DNA from: an uncultured Flavobacteriales bacterium
GTDB lineage: Bacteria > Bacteroidota > Bacteroidia > CAIKAF01
Direction of reading: 5' to 3'
Assembly: GCA_903837495.1 (NCBI GenBank)
Contig: CAILUT010000034.1
Span: 1 to 55,145 of the forward strand
DNA: 55,145 nucleotides
The translations under genes and the position numbers were made by a program. This document shows, piece by piece, positions 17,202 through 25,200 of the stretch. Each line of letters opens with the position of its first letter. The first letter of the stretch is position 1. The notes beneath the pieces are model-generated. The model ran no database searches, was not told the DNA's origin, and saw only the letters and a program-made list of their open reading frames with translations.

Positions 17202-18182
17202 ATGGAGAACAGGTTTAAAACGGTGGTAATAACCGGAGCCGCAGGTTTCATTGGCGGAGCCTTGGCTCGACACGCGATACAGGCCGGCTACCGGGTAATT
17301 GGAGTTGATGATTTTGAGCGCGGAGCCAACCAACAGGCTTGGAAATCCATCCCCTTTCTGGAATGCGTACACCGCACTGCGTTTGTTGCCCAGCCAGATC
17401 TATGGCTAAACCAGGCCGATGCGGTTTTTCATTTGGGCGCCCGAACCGACACCTTTTGCCTAGACACCCAGCTGCTCAAGGCTCTGAACTTGGACTACTC
17501 CAAATCGCTTTGGCAAGCAGCCCAACGCCACAACATCCCCTTTATTTACGCATCTTCTGCGGCCGTGTACGGCGAAGGAGAATGGGGCTACAGCGACAAC
17601 CTAGATGCCATTGGCAACCTGCGCCCGCTGAATCCGTATGGACAAAGCAAACTCGATTTTGACCGCTGGGCAATAGCACAAACCCATTCCCCTGCCTCCT
17701 GGTATGGCTACCGCTTTTTCAATGTGTACGGCTACGGCGAACACCACAAAGGCAAAATGGCCTCGGTGGTTTGGCATGGCTACCATCAAATTCAAGAAAC
17801 GGGGCAAATAAAGCTGTTCCGGTCGTACCGCGAACAGTATTTGGACGGAGAACAGGAACGGGATTTCATTTCGGTAAACGACATTGTGCGGGTGCTGTGG
17901 TACAGCTTTCAGCATCCCTTTGCCTCGGGCATCTACAACCTGGGCACGGGGCAGGCGCGCTCCTTTTTGGATTTGGCGCGGGGGCTATTTCAATCCTTGA
18001 ATCGGGAGCCCAACATTGAGTTTATCGACATGCCCTTGGCGCTGCGCGAGCGGTATCAGTACCACACCCAGGCAGACATGTCGCGGTTTACAAACGCTTC
18101 GGCCTACCCCTTTCCCTTTCAGTCGCTGCAACAGGGAATTGCCGGCTATGTGGAGCAATTGCACCGAGACCAGAAAGCCTAA
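17202..18182 (+). CDS. hldD: ADP-L-glycero-D-manno-heptose 6-epimerase
   Basis: The protein has about 326 residues from ATG 17202. An earlier in-frame ATG (17148) lies inside the preceding gene, while MENRFKTVVITGAAGFIGG is the natural start of this SDR-type enzyme. Motifs are the NAD(P) glycine loop TGAAGFIG, VFHLGARTDT, IYASSAAVYGEGEWGYSD, the catalytic Tyr-x3-Lys in NPYGQSKLDFD, FFNVYGYGEHHKGKMASVV, RDFISVNDIV, YNLGTGQARSFLDLA and YQYHTQADMSRF. All are characteristic of HldD/RfaD rather than generic epimerases. It makes the heptose nucleotide used for the lipopolysaccharide inner core. Confidence 0.9.
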   Translation: MENRFKTVVITGAAGFIGGALARHAIQAGYRVIGVDDFERGANQQAWKSIPFLECVHRTAFVAQPDLWLNQADAVFHLGARTDTFCLDTQLLKALNLDYSKSLWQAAQRHNIPFIYASSAAVYGEGEWGYSDNLDAIGNLRPLNPYGQSKLDFDRWAIAQTHSPASWYGYRFFNVYGYGEHHKGKMASVVWHGYHQIQETGQIKLFRSYREQYLDGEQERDFISVNDIVRVLWYSFQHPFASGIYNLGTGQARSFLDLARGLFQSLNREPNIEFIDMPLALRERYQYHTQADMSRFTNASAYPFPFQSLQQGIAGYVEQLHRDQKA

Positions 18183-18199
18183 TTCGGCGGTATATTTGG

Positions 18200-18360
18200 T
18201 TTTTTGGGCGCCTTTTCCCGCTGTCGCCTGTAGCGGGCTTGCCCTGCCCCAAGGGCCTTGGGCGCTGCGGTGGCTCCCAAGGTCGCCTCCTCGCACCCGG
18301 CCCTTTGGGGGCAGGTCGGCGCCCGCTGCCGGCTCCATCGGGGGCGCGGGCGAACTAAAA
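18200..18360 (+). repeat. GC-rich dispersed repeat, subfamily A, copy 2
   Basis: The segment begins TTTTTTGGGCGCC, contains the core GTGGCTCCCAAGGTCGCCTC, and ends in GGGGGCGCGGGC. The reverse complement of 24661-24830 matches it over its length. It sits immediately downstream of hldD. Internal GC-rich palindromes suggest an RNA or DNA hairpin. Confidence 0.8.
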
Positions 18361-18439
18361 AAAGCGGCACATGTTCAGGGTTATCAGCACCTTAGTAAAG
18401 GCAGCCAATGGGCTGCCTCTACCCATCCCGAACAGGATA

Positions 18440-18605
18440 AACGGCCAGGATGCGCGGCAGGGATTGACGAAGCTACCCCGCAAGCGCCAAAACGGCAGCC
18501 GGCCCCCAACCGGCAGAGCGACCTTGGGAGCTACTGCCGGGTGCGGGCCGGCCCGTTTTCGCGCTGCGGAGTAGCTCGGAAAGCCCGGCTGCCGCACAAA
18601 AAATA
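18440..18605 (-). repeat. GC-rich dispersed repeat, subfamily B, copy 3 (reverse orientation)
   Basis: Read on the minus strand it starts GGCAGCCGGGCTTTCC, carries the GCTCCCAAGGTCGCTC core, and ends CTTCGTCAATCCCTGCCGC. It closely matches 37561-37715. With copy 2 it forms an inverted pair filling the hldD/glycine-rich-protein intergenic space. Confidence 0.8.
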
Positions 18606-18629
18606 ACATAAATACCACCGGAACTGCCG

Positions 18630-18637
18630 TATATTTG
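18630..18637 (+). promoter_or_regulatory. Bacteroidota -7 promoter element (TATATTTG)
   Basis: This is an exact TAnnTTTG match 35 bases before the ATG at 18672, directly after the repeat pair. Confidence 0.45.
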
Positions 18638-18671
18638 TTGGGAAATACCTGATTCCCCTAAGCCGAATCCC

Positions 18672-20360
18672 ATGAAAAATTTCCTGTTTTTTCTGCTGAT
18701 TGCAAGCACATTAACCTTGAAAAACCTGCATTCGCAGGGGGTTACCATTGGCTCGAACAATCCGCCCGATGCCTCGGCGGTGCTCGATTTGCAATCTACT
18801 CAAAAGGGTTTGCTGCTGCCGCGGCTTACTACTGTTCAGCGCAACGCCATTCAGCTGCCTTCGCGTGCCCTGGTGATTTACAATACAGACAATGAGTGCA
18901 TTGAGGGATATTTTCCGGGCGGCTGGAAGGCCCTGCAATGCGACTGCAACAGCGCTCCGCCGAGTCCTGCCTTGATTTCGGGGCCAACCTTGGCTTGCCC
19001 TGCCGATACCGGTCTGCTGTTTTCGATAGCCCCGGTAACGGGCGCAACCTCTTACCTGTGGACCATTGGCAGTACCGACACCTTGGTTTCGGGCAGCGGA
19101 ACCGATTCGGTGTACATCAATTTAAGCGCTCTGACAGGGCAGCGCAGCATTGCAGTAAGCGCCGTAAATTACTGCGGAACTTCGGCTCCGGCCAGCCTAA
19201 GCCTCAGCGTTTCAGTGCCCGACAGCACCTTTACCGTACAGCCGGGAACGCCCATCATCAACAATGCGGCGCAATTTAACGCAAACCAAGCCAATGCTAT
19301 TTATGCCTGGACCTTTGCTTCGGGAAGCCCGGGGAGTTCAACCGCGCAAAACCCTTCGGTAACCTGGACCCAAACCGGAACCTATGCCGTGCAATTGACG
19401 GTAACCGATGCAAACGGCTGTCAAAGTCAAAACACCGACTCCGTAACCGTAACCAACTGTTCACCGGCCACATGGACCTTCAGCAACTGCGGTCAAACCG
19501 GGCGTACCGGCCCAAGCCAAGCTCAGTGCAATTCCACCTACGGGTCGGGCGTGGTAACGGTATCAAATGGGGTTCAGCTGTGGACGGTACCCGCTACGGG
19601 CAACTACAGCATTCAAGCGGCGGGAGCCGAGGGCGGCGACAAGGGCGATTACCTAAACCAATCGGGAAAGGGCGGCATTGTTTCTGGTAGCGTTTCTTTA
19701 ACTGCCGGAACGGTGTTGGCCATTGTGGTGGGGCAGCGGGGCGGACAGTGTTTGTCGGCAAACAACTCCGGCGGCGGTGGCGGAGGCGGGGGAAGTTATG
19801 TGTACAACAACCAAAGCAATGTACTGTATGTGGCTGCCGGCGGGGGCGGGGGCATTGGAGCTGGGAACAGCACCCGCAAGCCGGGCCGGAATGCTTCTAC
19901 AGCCCAAAGTTCAGGCACCGACCAACAAGACAACAACAACGGCCCAAACAGCTACAGCTATTTTGCCGTTACCGGAAACGGTGGGGGCAGTTATGGACAA
20001 GTTACAGGTCAGGGCGATTACGATTCGGGCGGTGGAGCCGGTTGGAATGGGAATGGAATGAACGGAGTGCAATTCCCCGGCACCGAAGGAGGGCGGTCGC
20101 GGGCCAACGGATTTTTAGGCGGGAATTACGACAACGGCCGAAATCCGTATGTAGCTGTGGGCGGTTTTGGAGGAGGCGGGGGCGCGGCGGATGGGGGTGG
20201 CGGTGGCGGCGGCTACACCGGTGGAAACGGCGGGCGCTGGGCCGGTTTGGCCACCGGGGGCGGGGGCGGAACCTGCTTCGTGGTGGGCAACAACAACCCT
20301 TCTAGCTTGGGGAATCAGTCTGGCCACGGGCAGGTGGTTGTTACCCGGACATGCCCTTGA
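18672..20360 (+). CDS. Secreted PKD protein with ALK/LTK-type glycine-rich domain
   Basis: This 562-residue protein has a signal peptide (MKNFLFFLLIASTLTL...) and a conserved N-terminal module DASAVLDLQSTQKGLLLPRL ... RALVIYNTDNECIEGYFPGGW, found in many Bacteroidota surface proteins. Ig/PKD-like repeats follow (YAWTFASGSPG, TDANGCQSQNTDSV). From about residue 267 there is a long glycine-rich domain beginning WTFSNCGQTGRTGPSQAQCN, then LWTVPATGNYSIQAAGAEGG and runs of glycine. This start matches the glycine-rich domain family also found in animal ALK/LTK receptors. No T9SS sorting tail is visible. It converges with a second glycine-rich protein at 20643-21929 that shares the same N-terminal module. 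Role inferred: surface or matrix protein. Confidence 0.8.
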   Translation: MKNFLFFLLIASTLTLKNLHSQGVTIGSNNPPDASAVLDLQSTQKGLLLPRLTTVQRNAIQLPSRALVIYNTDNECIEGYFPGGWKALQCDCNSAPPSPALISGPTLACPADTGLLFSIAPVTGATSYLWTIGSTDTLVSGSGTDSVYINLSALTGQRSIAVSAVNYCGTSAPASLSLSVSVPDSTFTVQPGTPIINNAAQFNANQANAIYAWTFASGSPGSSTAQNPSVTWTQTGTYAVQLTVTDANGCQSQNTDSVTVTNCSPATWTFSNCGQTGRTGPSQAQCNSTYGSGVVTVSNGVQLWTVPATGNYSIQAAGAEGGDKGDYLNQSGKGGIVSGSVSLTAGTVLAIVVGQRGGQCLSANNSGGGGGGGGSYVYNNQSNVLYVAAGGGGGIGAGNSTRKPGRNASTAQSSGTDQQDNNNGPNSYSYFAVTGNGGGSYGQVTGQGDYDSGGGAGWNGNGMNGVQFPGTEGGRSRANGFLGGNYDNGRNPYVAVGGFGGGGGAADGGGGGGGYTGGNGGRWAGLATGGGGGTCFVVGNNNPSSLGNQSGHGQVVVTRTCP

Positions 20361-20532
20361 TGGGGGGGGGAATCGAGCCAGAAAAAGTTGCAGAAAAATG
20401 GGATTGACCTTGGTTTATAGTAGCCAAAGTTTCATATCCATTTCCGTTGCCGGCTCCATAAAAGAAGTGGGCCTTGTCAAAAAAAGAGGTTGTTTAAAAG
20501 GCCCACCAAAGGGTTTGCGCCTTTTATTTCCT

Positions 20533-20556
20533 GGAAATCTTCAATAGAAGATTTCC
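20533..20556. terminator. Hairpin between convergent glycine-rich protein genes (possible bidirectional terminator)
   Basis: This is a perfect 10-bp stem GGAAATCTTC / GAAGATTTCC with a 4-base loop. It lies between the stops at 20360 and 20643. No long T-run follows, so terminator function is tentative. The rest of 20361-20642 shows nothing coding. Confidence 0.45.
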
Positions 20557-20642
20557 CTTGTGAACCTAAAAATCTATTCAATTAAAGAAGTTGATTTTTT
20601 ATCGCCCTTAAACTGAATAAAAGCCAAAAACAAAGAGATAGG

Positions 20643-21929
20643 TTAATACCGAAGAACAACCAGGCCAGAACCACCCGCCCCTCCTGTGCAAGGAGAACCT
20701 TGGCAACCGCCTCCGCCGCCACCTGTATTTGGCTGACCAGCTCCGCCCACCCCATGAGTTATGCAGGTTCCATTCCCGCCACCACCCAAGCCACCTTGAG
20801 GCGGAACATTGCAGGCTCCTGCCCAACCCGCACCACCGCCACCATAAAACTGCTGTGAACCGGTTATTCCGAAAGCCAAGCCATCTCCCCCCTTTCCTCC
20901 GGCGGGTCCAGAATTCCCCGGTGCTGCTGCACCGCCTCCGCCTCCAGCGGAAGAACTCCCCCCGTTGCCCCCGGCATTTCCTTGGCCTGCTTGGCCTGAA
21001 CCACCTGCCGTTCCTGGATGCCCACCTCCGCCTCCGGAACCCCCATTTAAGCCGTTGGAACAGCTGCGACCTGCCCCACCGCCCATGGCCACGACGGTTC
21101 CAAACTGACTGTTTTGCCCATTGTTGTTTGCGCTGCCTCCGGCCCCAACCGCGATTGAAATGGTATTGCCTGAAACCACCAAAAATTGAGCATGATATAG
21201 AACTCCACCGGCGCCACCGCCACCGCCTTCCCAGCCACAGCCTTGACCGTTCCCGCCGCCGCCGCCGCCTGCAACCACCAAAAGTTCAATGGCATTGAGA
21301 CCTTGAGGGACCTGCCATTGGTGACTGCCAACCGAGGTGAACTGAACTACGGTTCCGGCTGTGGTGCGAAAGGTATCTACAGCCCCATAAACGACGCCTG
21401 TGGCGGTTTCTACAAAGGCACGGTAATAATACAAGGTTTGAAAACTCAGGTTTTTCATGGAAACCTGAAAGGCCCCAATTCCTGGACTCACCCCTGCGGT
21501 ATCGGTTAAAATACTGGGATTGGGAAGCGTACTCCAGCAAATTCCTTGGGTTATAATGGGTTGATTTCCCATTTGAACGAGCGTTGCATGAGCGGTAGCC
21601 AAGGTCCCAAAAATTGAGTTTACAGAATCGGTACTGATTTGCGGTAAAACTGGGCAAGGAGAATACCAACCCTCTTGGGGTCCCCGATAAAATTCAAGGC
21701 ATCGGATGTCGGTGTTAAAGATGGTCAAACCCAGGGCAGGATTTAAAATAGCGTTTCTTTGCACAGAGGTTAAGCGGGGAGGCAAAAAGCCGCGGGTAGA
21801 GTCCACCAAATCCAAAATCGCACTGCTGTCAGGCTGTGTATTGCTGGGACTAATGACCACACCTTGTCCGGACAGACCAAAAACCAAAAAGGTAAAAGAA
21901 AAAACAAAGCAGCAAATTCTATTTAACAT
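20643..21929 (-). CDS. Secreted glycine-rich surface protein
   Basis: This 428-residue protein has a signal peptide (MLNRICCFVFSFTFLVFGLSG). Its N-terminal module DSSAILDLVDSTRGFLPPRL ... GLTIFNTDIRCLEFY parallels that of the 18672 gene. The middle is a fibronectin-like stretch (ITQGICWSTLPNPSI, YYYRAFVETATGVVYG). From about residue 205 it is a glycine-rich domain starting TSVGSHQWQVPQGLNAIELLV and then highly glycine-biased to the end GGSGLVVLRY. That ending is complete for glycine-rich domains of this sort, so the gene is not truncated. No T9SS tail is visible. The pair probably arose by duplication and inversion, or was assembled as a surface-protein island. Confidence 0.8.
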   Translation of the reverse strand: MLNRICCFVFSFTFLVFGLSGQGVVISPSNTQPDSSAILDLVDSTRGFLPPRLTSVQRNAILNPALGLTIFNTDIRCLEFYRGPQEGWYSPCPVLPQISTDSVNSIFGTLATAHATLVQMGNQPIITQGICWSTLPNPSILTDTAGVSPGIGAFQVSMKNLSFQTLYYYRAFVETATGVVYGAVDTFRTTAGTVVQFTSVGSHQWQVPQGLNAIELLVVAGGGGGGNGQGCGWEGGGGGAGGVLYHAQFLVVSGNTISIAVGAGGSANNNGQNSQFGTVVAMGGGAGRSCSNGLNGGSGGGGGHPGTAGGSGQAGQGNAGGNGGSSSAGGGGGAAAPGNSGPAGGKGGDGLAFGITGSQQFYGGGGAGWAGACNVPPQGGLGGGGNGTCITHGVGGAGQPNTGGGGGGCQGSPCTGGAGGSGLVVLRY

Positions 21930-22108
21930 GTTGAAATGTAGGCATATAATTTAAACGATGAACAATCCAATGGTAAATTATCGTTAAGGATTGGGGGGGG
22001 GGTGTGATTTGCGTATGTAATGAAAGGGGCTGAAAATGCGCCCAAGCGTCAAACCCTGCATTTTATTTGGCCCAAAAGTTCTATGTAACTGCCAAATTTT
22101 CTATTTCA

Positions 22109-22156
22109 GGCAAGGGCTTTATGCCTCCTCGTCCCTCGGGGCATTTAGCCCTTGCC
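22109..22156. promoter_or_regulatory. Large hairpin just 3' of the FGE-like variable gene
   Basis: Arms 22109-22125 and 22140-22156 pair at 15 of 17 positions (GGCAAGGGCT / AGCCCTTGCC outer part) around a 14-base loop. It starts about 40 bases after the stop codon of the FGE-like gene. It could be a terminator, although no T-run follows on either strand. It could also be the hairpin that DGR systems keep downstream of their variable region. Confidence 0.5.
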
Positions 22157-22195
22157 ACAACCTCCGGAGCTTAAAGGTCCGAATGGTTCCCGCTG

Positions 22196-22981
22196 TTAAC
22201 TCGGGACGACCAACCGAAAGCCAATGATGTGGTAGCGGCAGGAAGGCTCGCCGTTGCCGCGGTACGCCGAGCGGCAACCCCTGCCGTAGTAGTCCCAGCC
22301 GCCCCCACGCAGAACCCGATTCCCCCCCGATGATGGACCTTCGGGGTTGGTTTGGGCACCGCTGGAATAACCTCCATACCAATCGCTGCACCATTCCCAA
22401 ACATTTCCATGCATGTCGTACAAGCCCCAGGCATTCGGAGCATACGAGCCCACGGGCATGGTTTTTTCAAGGTATGTTCCTGTTGCGCAGGTGGAATAGG
22501 GATAATTGCCATTGTAATTCGCCTGACTGCTGCTTAAACAGCTTCCAGTATTGAAGGGACTTGTGATTCCTGCCCGGCAAGCGTATTCCCATTCCGCTTC
22601 GGTTGGCAGTCGGCAGCCCATCCATTGAGCAAAGTCGTAAGCATCGTACCAACTCACATTAATTACTGGCCGGTTGCCCCTGCCCCAGCCTTCATCGTCG
22701 GGTTTTTGCCGGCCCGTAGCCTCGCAAAATGCGTCGTACTGAGCAAAAGTTACCTCGTGCTTACTCATTTTAAACCCGCTTAAGGTTACCGAATGCTGGG
22801 GGCCTTCAACAGACTCCCTATCAGGTTCGTTTAGTGGACTACCCATAGTAAATGTACCAGCAGGGATATACACCCATTCCAACTCAGGAGGGGTAATATT
22901 ATCTGGGTCAGAACAACACCAATTACCTAATGTTGCAACCCCAAAAAAGGCAAACCAAAAACCATGAATATGTACTTTCAT
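22196..22981 (-). CDS. FGE/SUMF1-like (C-type-lectin fold) putative lipoprotein with DGR-type variable C-terminus
   Basis: The protein has 261 residues, with a hydrophobic N-terminus and CC at 22-23 suggesting lipid attachment, though the lipobox is weak. The fold signature is FGE-sulfatase: WVYIPAGTFTMGSP, KHEVTFAQYDAFC, RPVINVSWYDAYDFAQWMGCRLPTEAEWEYA, GLYDMHGNVWEWCSDWY, RVLRGGGW ... IGFRLV. The first catalytic cysteine of true formylglycine-generating enzyme is absent (WDYY instead), so it is a binding protein rather than an FGE. Residues 226-254 (22199-22306) have NNC codons at nearly every position where related proteins carry Asn (AAC). This is the pattern left by adenine-specific mutagenesis in diversity-generating retroelements. 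No reverse transcriptase or template repeat is seen in this window. Confidence 0.85.
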   Translation of the reverse strand: MKVHIHGFWFAFFGVATLGNWCCSDPDNITPPELEWVYIPAGTFTMGSPLNEPDRESVEGPQHSVTLSGFKMSKHEVTFAQYDAFCEATGRQKPDDEGWGRGNRPVINVSWYDAYDFAQWMGCRLPTEAEWEYACRAGITSPFNTGSCLSSSQANYNGNYPYSTCATGTYLEKTMPVGSYAPNAWGLYDMHGNVWEWCSDWYGGYSSGAQTNPEGPSSGGNRVLRGGGWDYYGRGCRSAYRGNGEPSCRYHIIGFRLVVPS

Positions 22982-22986
22982 GGTTT

Positions 22987-22994
22987 CAAAAATA
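22987..22994 (-). promoter_or_regulatory. -7 promoter element (TATTTTTG) for the FGE-like gene
   Basis: On the minus strand this matches TAnnTTTG, 5 bases upstream of the ATG at 22981. The leader would be nearly absent, so the start or promoter is tentative. The interval 23000-23270 holds no supported gene. Confidence 0.35.
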
Positions 22995-23274
22995 GCATTT
23001 TTCCAAATGAGAACTTCCTAAGTAGGGAATATTGTGTGTCCAAACAAAGATTTGGGCGAATTGGGGTCTATGAATAGATATTTGAAAGTGGTTTCAGGTG
23101 CAGAGCCGTTTACGCAACTGAATTTAATGGAAGAGTAGGAGAAGGGGGTTTTGAAGAAACGAAGAAAATGGGAAAGTTAGAACAAGGAAAAAGGGGACGC
23201 GCTACGAGTTCTTTCCTTGTATTTTTAGCCCCCTCAACCACTAACTTGTGTTACAAAAACGTTACAAAACCCCA

Positions 23275-23308
23275 AAACAAAAAAGGGCTGCATTGCTGCA
23301 ACCCTTTG
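23275..23308 (-). terminator. Rho-independent terminator after the CAT-anticodon tRNA
   Basis: On the minus strand AAAGGGTTGCAG pairs across a short loop with a TGCAGCCCTTT arm and is followed by a T-run. It lies 10 bases 3' of the tRNA. Confidence 0.75.
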
Positions 23309-23317
23309 TAGTAAACG

Positions 23318-23391
23318 TGGGCCCTGTTGGGCTTGAACCAACGACCCTCTGATTATGAGTCAGATGCTCTAACCAACTGAGCTAAGGGCCC
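23318..23391 (-). tRNA. tRNA with CAT anticodon (elongator Met or Ile2)
   Basis: The 74-base cloverleaf has acceptor stem GGGCCCT / AGGGCCC, D-arm TAGCTCAGTTGGTTAGAGC, anticodon loop CTCATAA, T-arm with GGTTCAAGCC and discriminator A. CAT can be methionine or, after lysidine modification, isoleucine AUA. C-G pairs at positions 4-69 and 5-68 lean toward Ile2, but I cannot settle it. No CCA is encoded. Confidence 0.9.
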
Positions 23392-23436
23392 TTCCTTGCG
23401 GAGGGCAAAGGTATCAAATTTTCGTGGAGAATTTTC

Positions 23437-24543
23437 CTACTTCTTCCGTATCAAATCGATGTACACCGGAAAGTGGTCGCTGTGGCCGCCCAAATACTTG
23501 GGCCCACTAAAGGTGCGGTAGGGCTTTTCGCCCAAATAGCGTTCGTCTTTTTCAATCAACCAGGGCGCATTAAATATGCCGGCATCGCCACCATCCACCA
23601 CCAAGCCTTTTTCTCTTTTAAACAAGGCCTTATTTACCAGCCACTGGTCCAACATGCCCCAGTGGTCTTGGTACTTTTCGGTGCCCTCGCCTTTTTCCCA
23701 GCTCTCGTACATAAAATTCACAAAATCGCTCGATTTCAATTCGGCATCTCGGCGTTTTCCGCGCAAAACATCCACCATGCTTTTGTCGCCTGGCTCATCG
23801 TTGAAGTCGCCCGAAATCAATACGTTCGCATTGGGGTTATCGCGAAGCAGGCTGTCGCACATGTTGCGAATCAGCTGGGCCACAAAAATCCGCTTGGGCT
23901 CTGAGGTCTGTTGTCCTCCCATTCTCGATGGCCAGTGGTTGTAAAAAACATGAACCGTGTCTTTGTCAAAAACCACCCCTTTTACGTACAATACGTCGCG
24001 GGTCTTAAAGCCGGGATCTTCCGGAACCGAAACCCGCCGGTATTGGTGGGAAAGGATTTTGATTTTATCGGGCCTATAAATCAAACACACATCAATGCCA
24101 CGGCGGTCGGGACTGTTCTGATGAAGTATTTGATAGTTGATGTCTTTCAACGAGGTTTCGGTGATGAGCCGGTGAATGACTCCCCGGTTTTCCACCTCGC
24201 AAAATCCAACCATGGCTGGGGCATCCCAGCCGCCCAAGGCAATCAGGGTTTTGGCATGGTTGTTAATTTTGTGCCGAAACCGGCTCTCCGACCAGCCTTT
24301 TACCCCTCCCGATACAAATTCTTCGTCGTTGATCAGCGAGTCGTTTTCGGTATCAAACAGGTTTTCTATGTTGTAAAAGGCCAAGCGCAGCGCGTTGGGG
24401 GTTTTGCGTTCAAATCGGCTTAAATCGGTTCCTACCTGGGGCCGCTCTGCGCGCTCTTCGTCGGTGTCGGGTACATTTTCTTGGGCCATGCAGGTCCAAA
24501 CGCTTCCCAATAGGGCAGCAAACAGCAGCAAAATAGGTTTCAT
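23437..24543 (-). CDS. Secreted endonuclease/exonuclease/phosphatase (EEP) family hydrolase
   Basis: This 368-residue protein has a signal peptide (MKPILLLFAALLGSVWTCMAQ). The EEP/DNase-I fold motifs are in order: LAFYNIENLFD, VGFCEVEN (metal-binding Glu), RRGIDVCLIYR, VFYNHWPSRMGG (catalytic His), LISGDFNDEPGD (Asp/Asn), MLDQWLV and GGHSDHFPVYIDL (final Asp-His). The family cleaves phosphodiester or phosphoester bonds with a divalent metal. Export suggests extracellular nuclease or phosphatase activity, for example nutrient scavenging. Its own substrate is unknown. It is transcribed toward the tRNA. Confidence 0.88.
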   Translation of the reverse strand: MKPILLLFAALLGSVWTCMAQENVPDTDEERAERPQVGTDLSRFERKTPNALRLAFYNIENLFDTENDSLINDEEFVSGGVKGWSESRFRHKINNHAKTLIALGGWDAPAMVGFCEVENRGVIHRLITETSLKDINYQILHQNSPDRRGIDVCLIYRPDKIKILSHQYRRVSVPEDPGFKTRDVLYVKGVVFDKDTVHVFYNHWPSRMGGQQTSEPKRIFVAQLIRNMCDSLLRDNPNANVLISGDFNDEPGDKSMVDVLRGKRRDAELKSSDFVNFMYESWEKGEGTEKYQDHWGMLDQWLVNKALFKREKGLVVDGGDAGIFNAPWLIEKDERYLGEKPYRTFSGPKYLGGHSDHFPVYIDLIRKK

Positions 24544-24660
24544 AGTTCAAATGTAACAAGCTATGGCCATTCTTTTGCACCAAAACACCAGGCATTGTTA
24601 CGCAAATTGCCAAATTTAACCTGGGAGCAATCAAATTTCGTGGTTCTGAATTCGTTTTAG

Positions 24661-24830
24661 GCCCGGGTTTGGCCTGCGCCCCCGATTGAGGCGGCAGGGG
24701 CTGCCGACGCTGCCTATAAGGGCCTGCGCCGAGGAGGCGACCTTGGGAGCCACCGCAGGCGCTTGGCCCTTAGGCAGCGGCAAAGCACCTACAGCCGAAA
24801 GCGGGAATAGGCGCCCAAAAAATAAAAGGG
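24661..24830 (-). repeat. GC-rich dispersed repeat, subfamily A, copy 4 (reverse orientation)
   Basis: The reverse complement starts TTTTTTGGGCGCCTATTCCC, contains GTGGCTCCCAAGGTCGCCTC, and ends in CGGGGGCGCAGGCC. It is nearly collinear with 18200-18360. It fills the interval between the secG 3' end and the EEP gene promoter; nothing else is seen in 24544-24854. Confidence 0.8.
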
Positions 24831-24854
24831 AGGAATTTGAGAGGAAAGTTTGCC

Positions 24855-25190
24855 TTATTCAGGCTGAGCTGCGGGAACGGCAGGCGACTCGGGGGCAGGC
24901 ATAGCCGGCATTTGATTTTCAAGCGTAGTCAATGGCTTGCGCGCCTGAGGAGCGTCTGTTTGAACCTCGTAGCTAAAGAAAAAACCGCTGCTAACACACA
25001 AAACCGCCAACAATCCCATCAACTGCCAGGTCCGTTTTTCAATCAATTCGGTTTCTTTGCGTGCCCCAAACAGCTGGTTCGACACCCCGATGTTCGAGGA
25101 AATGCCCCCACCTTTGGAGTTTTGAATTAGAATCACCAAAATCAACAGTACGGCTACCAACAATATCACTAAGGTCATTACGATGTCCAT
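24855..25190 (-). CDS. secG: Preprotein translocase subunit SecG
   Basis: This 111-residue protein has the SecG layout: a first transmembrane helix (VMTLVILLVAVLLILVILIQ), the conserved loop NSKGGGISSNIGVSNQLFG, a second helix (TWQLMGLLAVLCVSSGFFF), and a Pro/Ala-rich tail typical of Bacteroidota SecG. It assists SecYE in export across the inner membrane. The gene upstream (25201-25608) is 10 bases away and probably shares the transcript. Confidence 0.92.
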   Translation of the reverse strand: MDIVMTLVILLVAVLLILVILIQNSKGGGISSNIGVSNQLFGARKETELIEKRTWQLMGLLAVLCVSSGFFFSYEVQTDAPQARKPLTTLENQMPAMPAPESPAVPAAQPE

Positions 25191-25200
25191 GGCTCTGGAG

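Noticed and set aside
18016-18618. Open frames through the GC-rich repeat pair after hldD
   Set aside because: They run across both repeat copies in several frames on both strands, with Pro/Ala/Arg-rich low-complexity products. They reflect high GC, not genes.
19698-20327. Long open frames antisense or frame-shifted to the glycine-rich genes
   Set aside because: GGN codon runs keep alternative frames open; products are Arg/Trp- or Pro-rich with no domain and no start context.
22196-22981. True formylglycine-generating sulfatase-maturation enzyme
   Set aside because: The first catalytic Cys position is replaced in the C-terminal motif and no sulfatase gene is nearby; a binding-protein role fits better.
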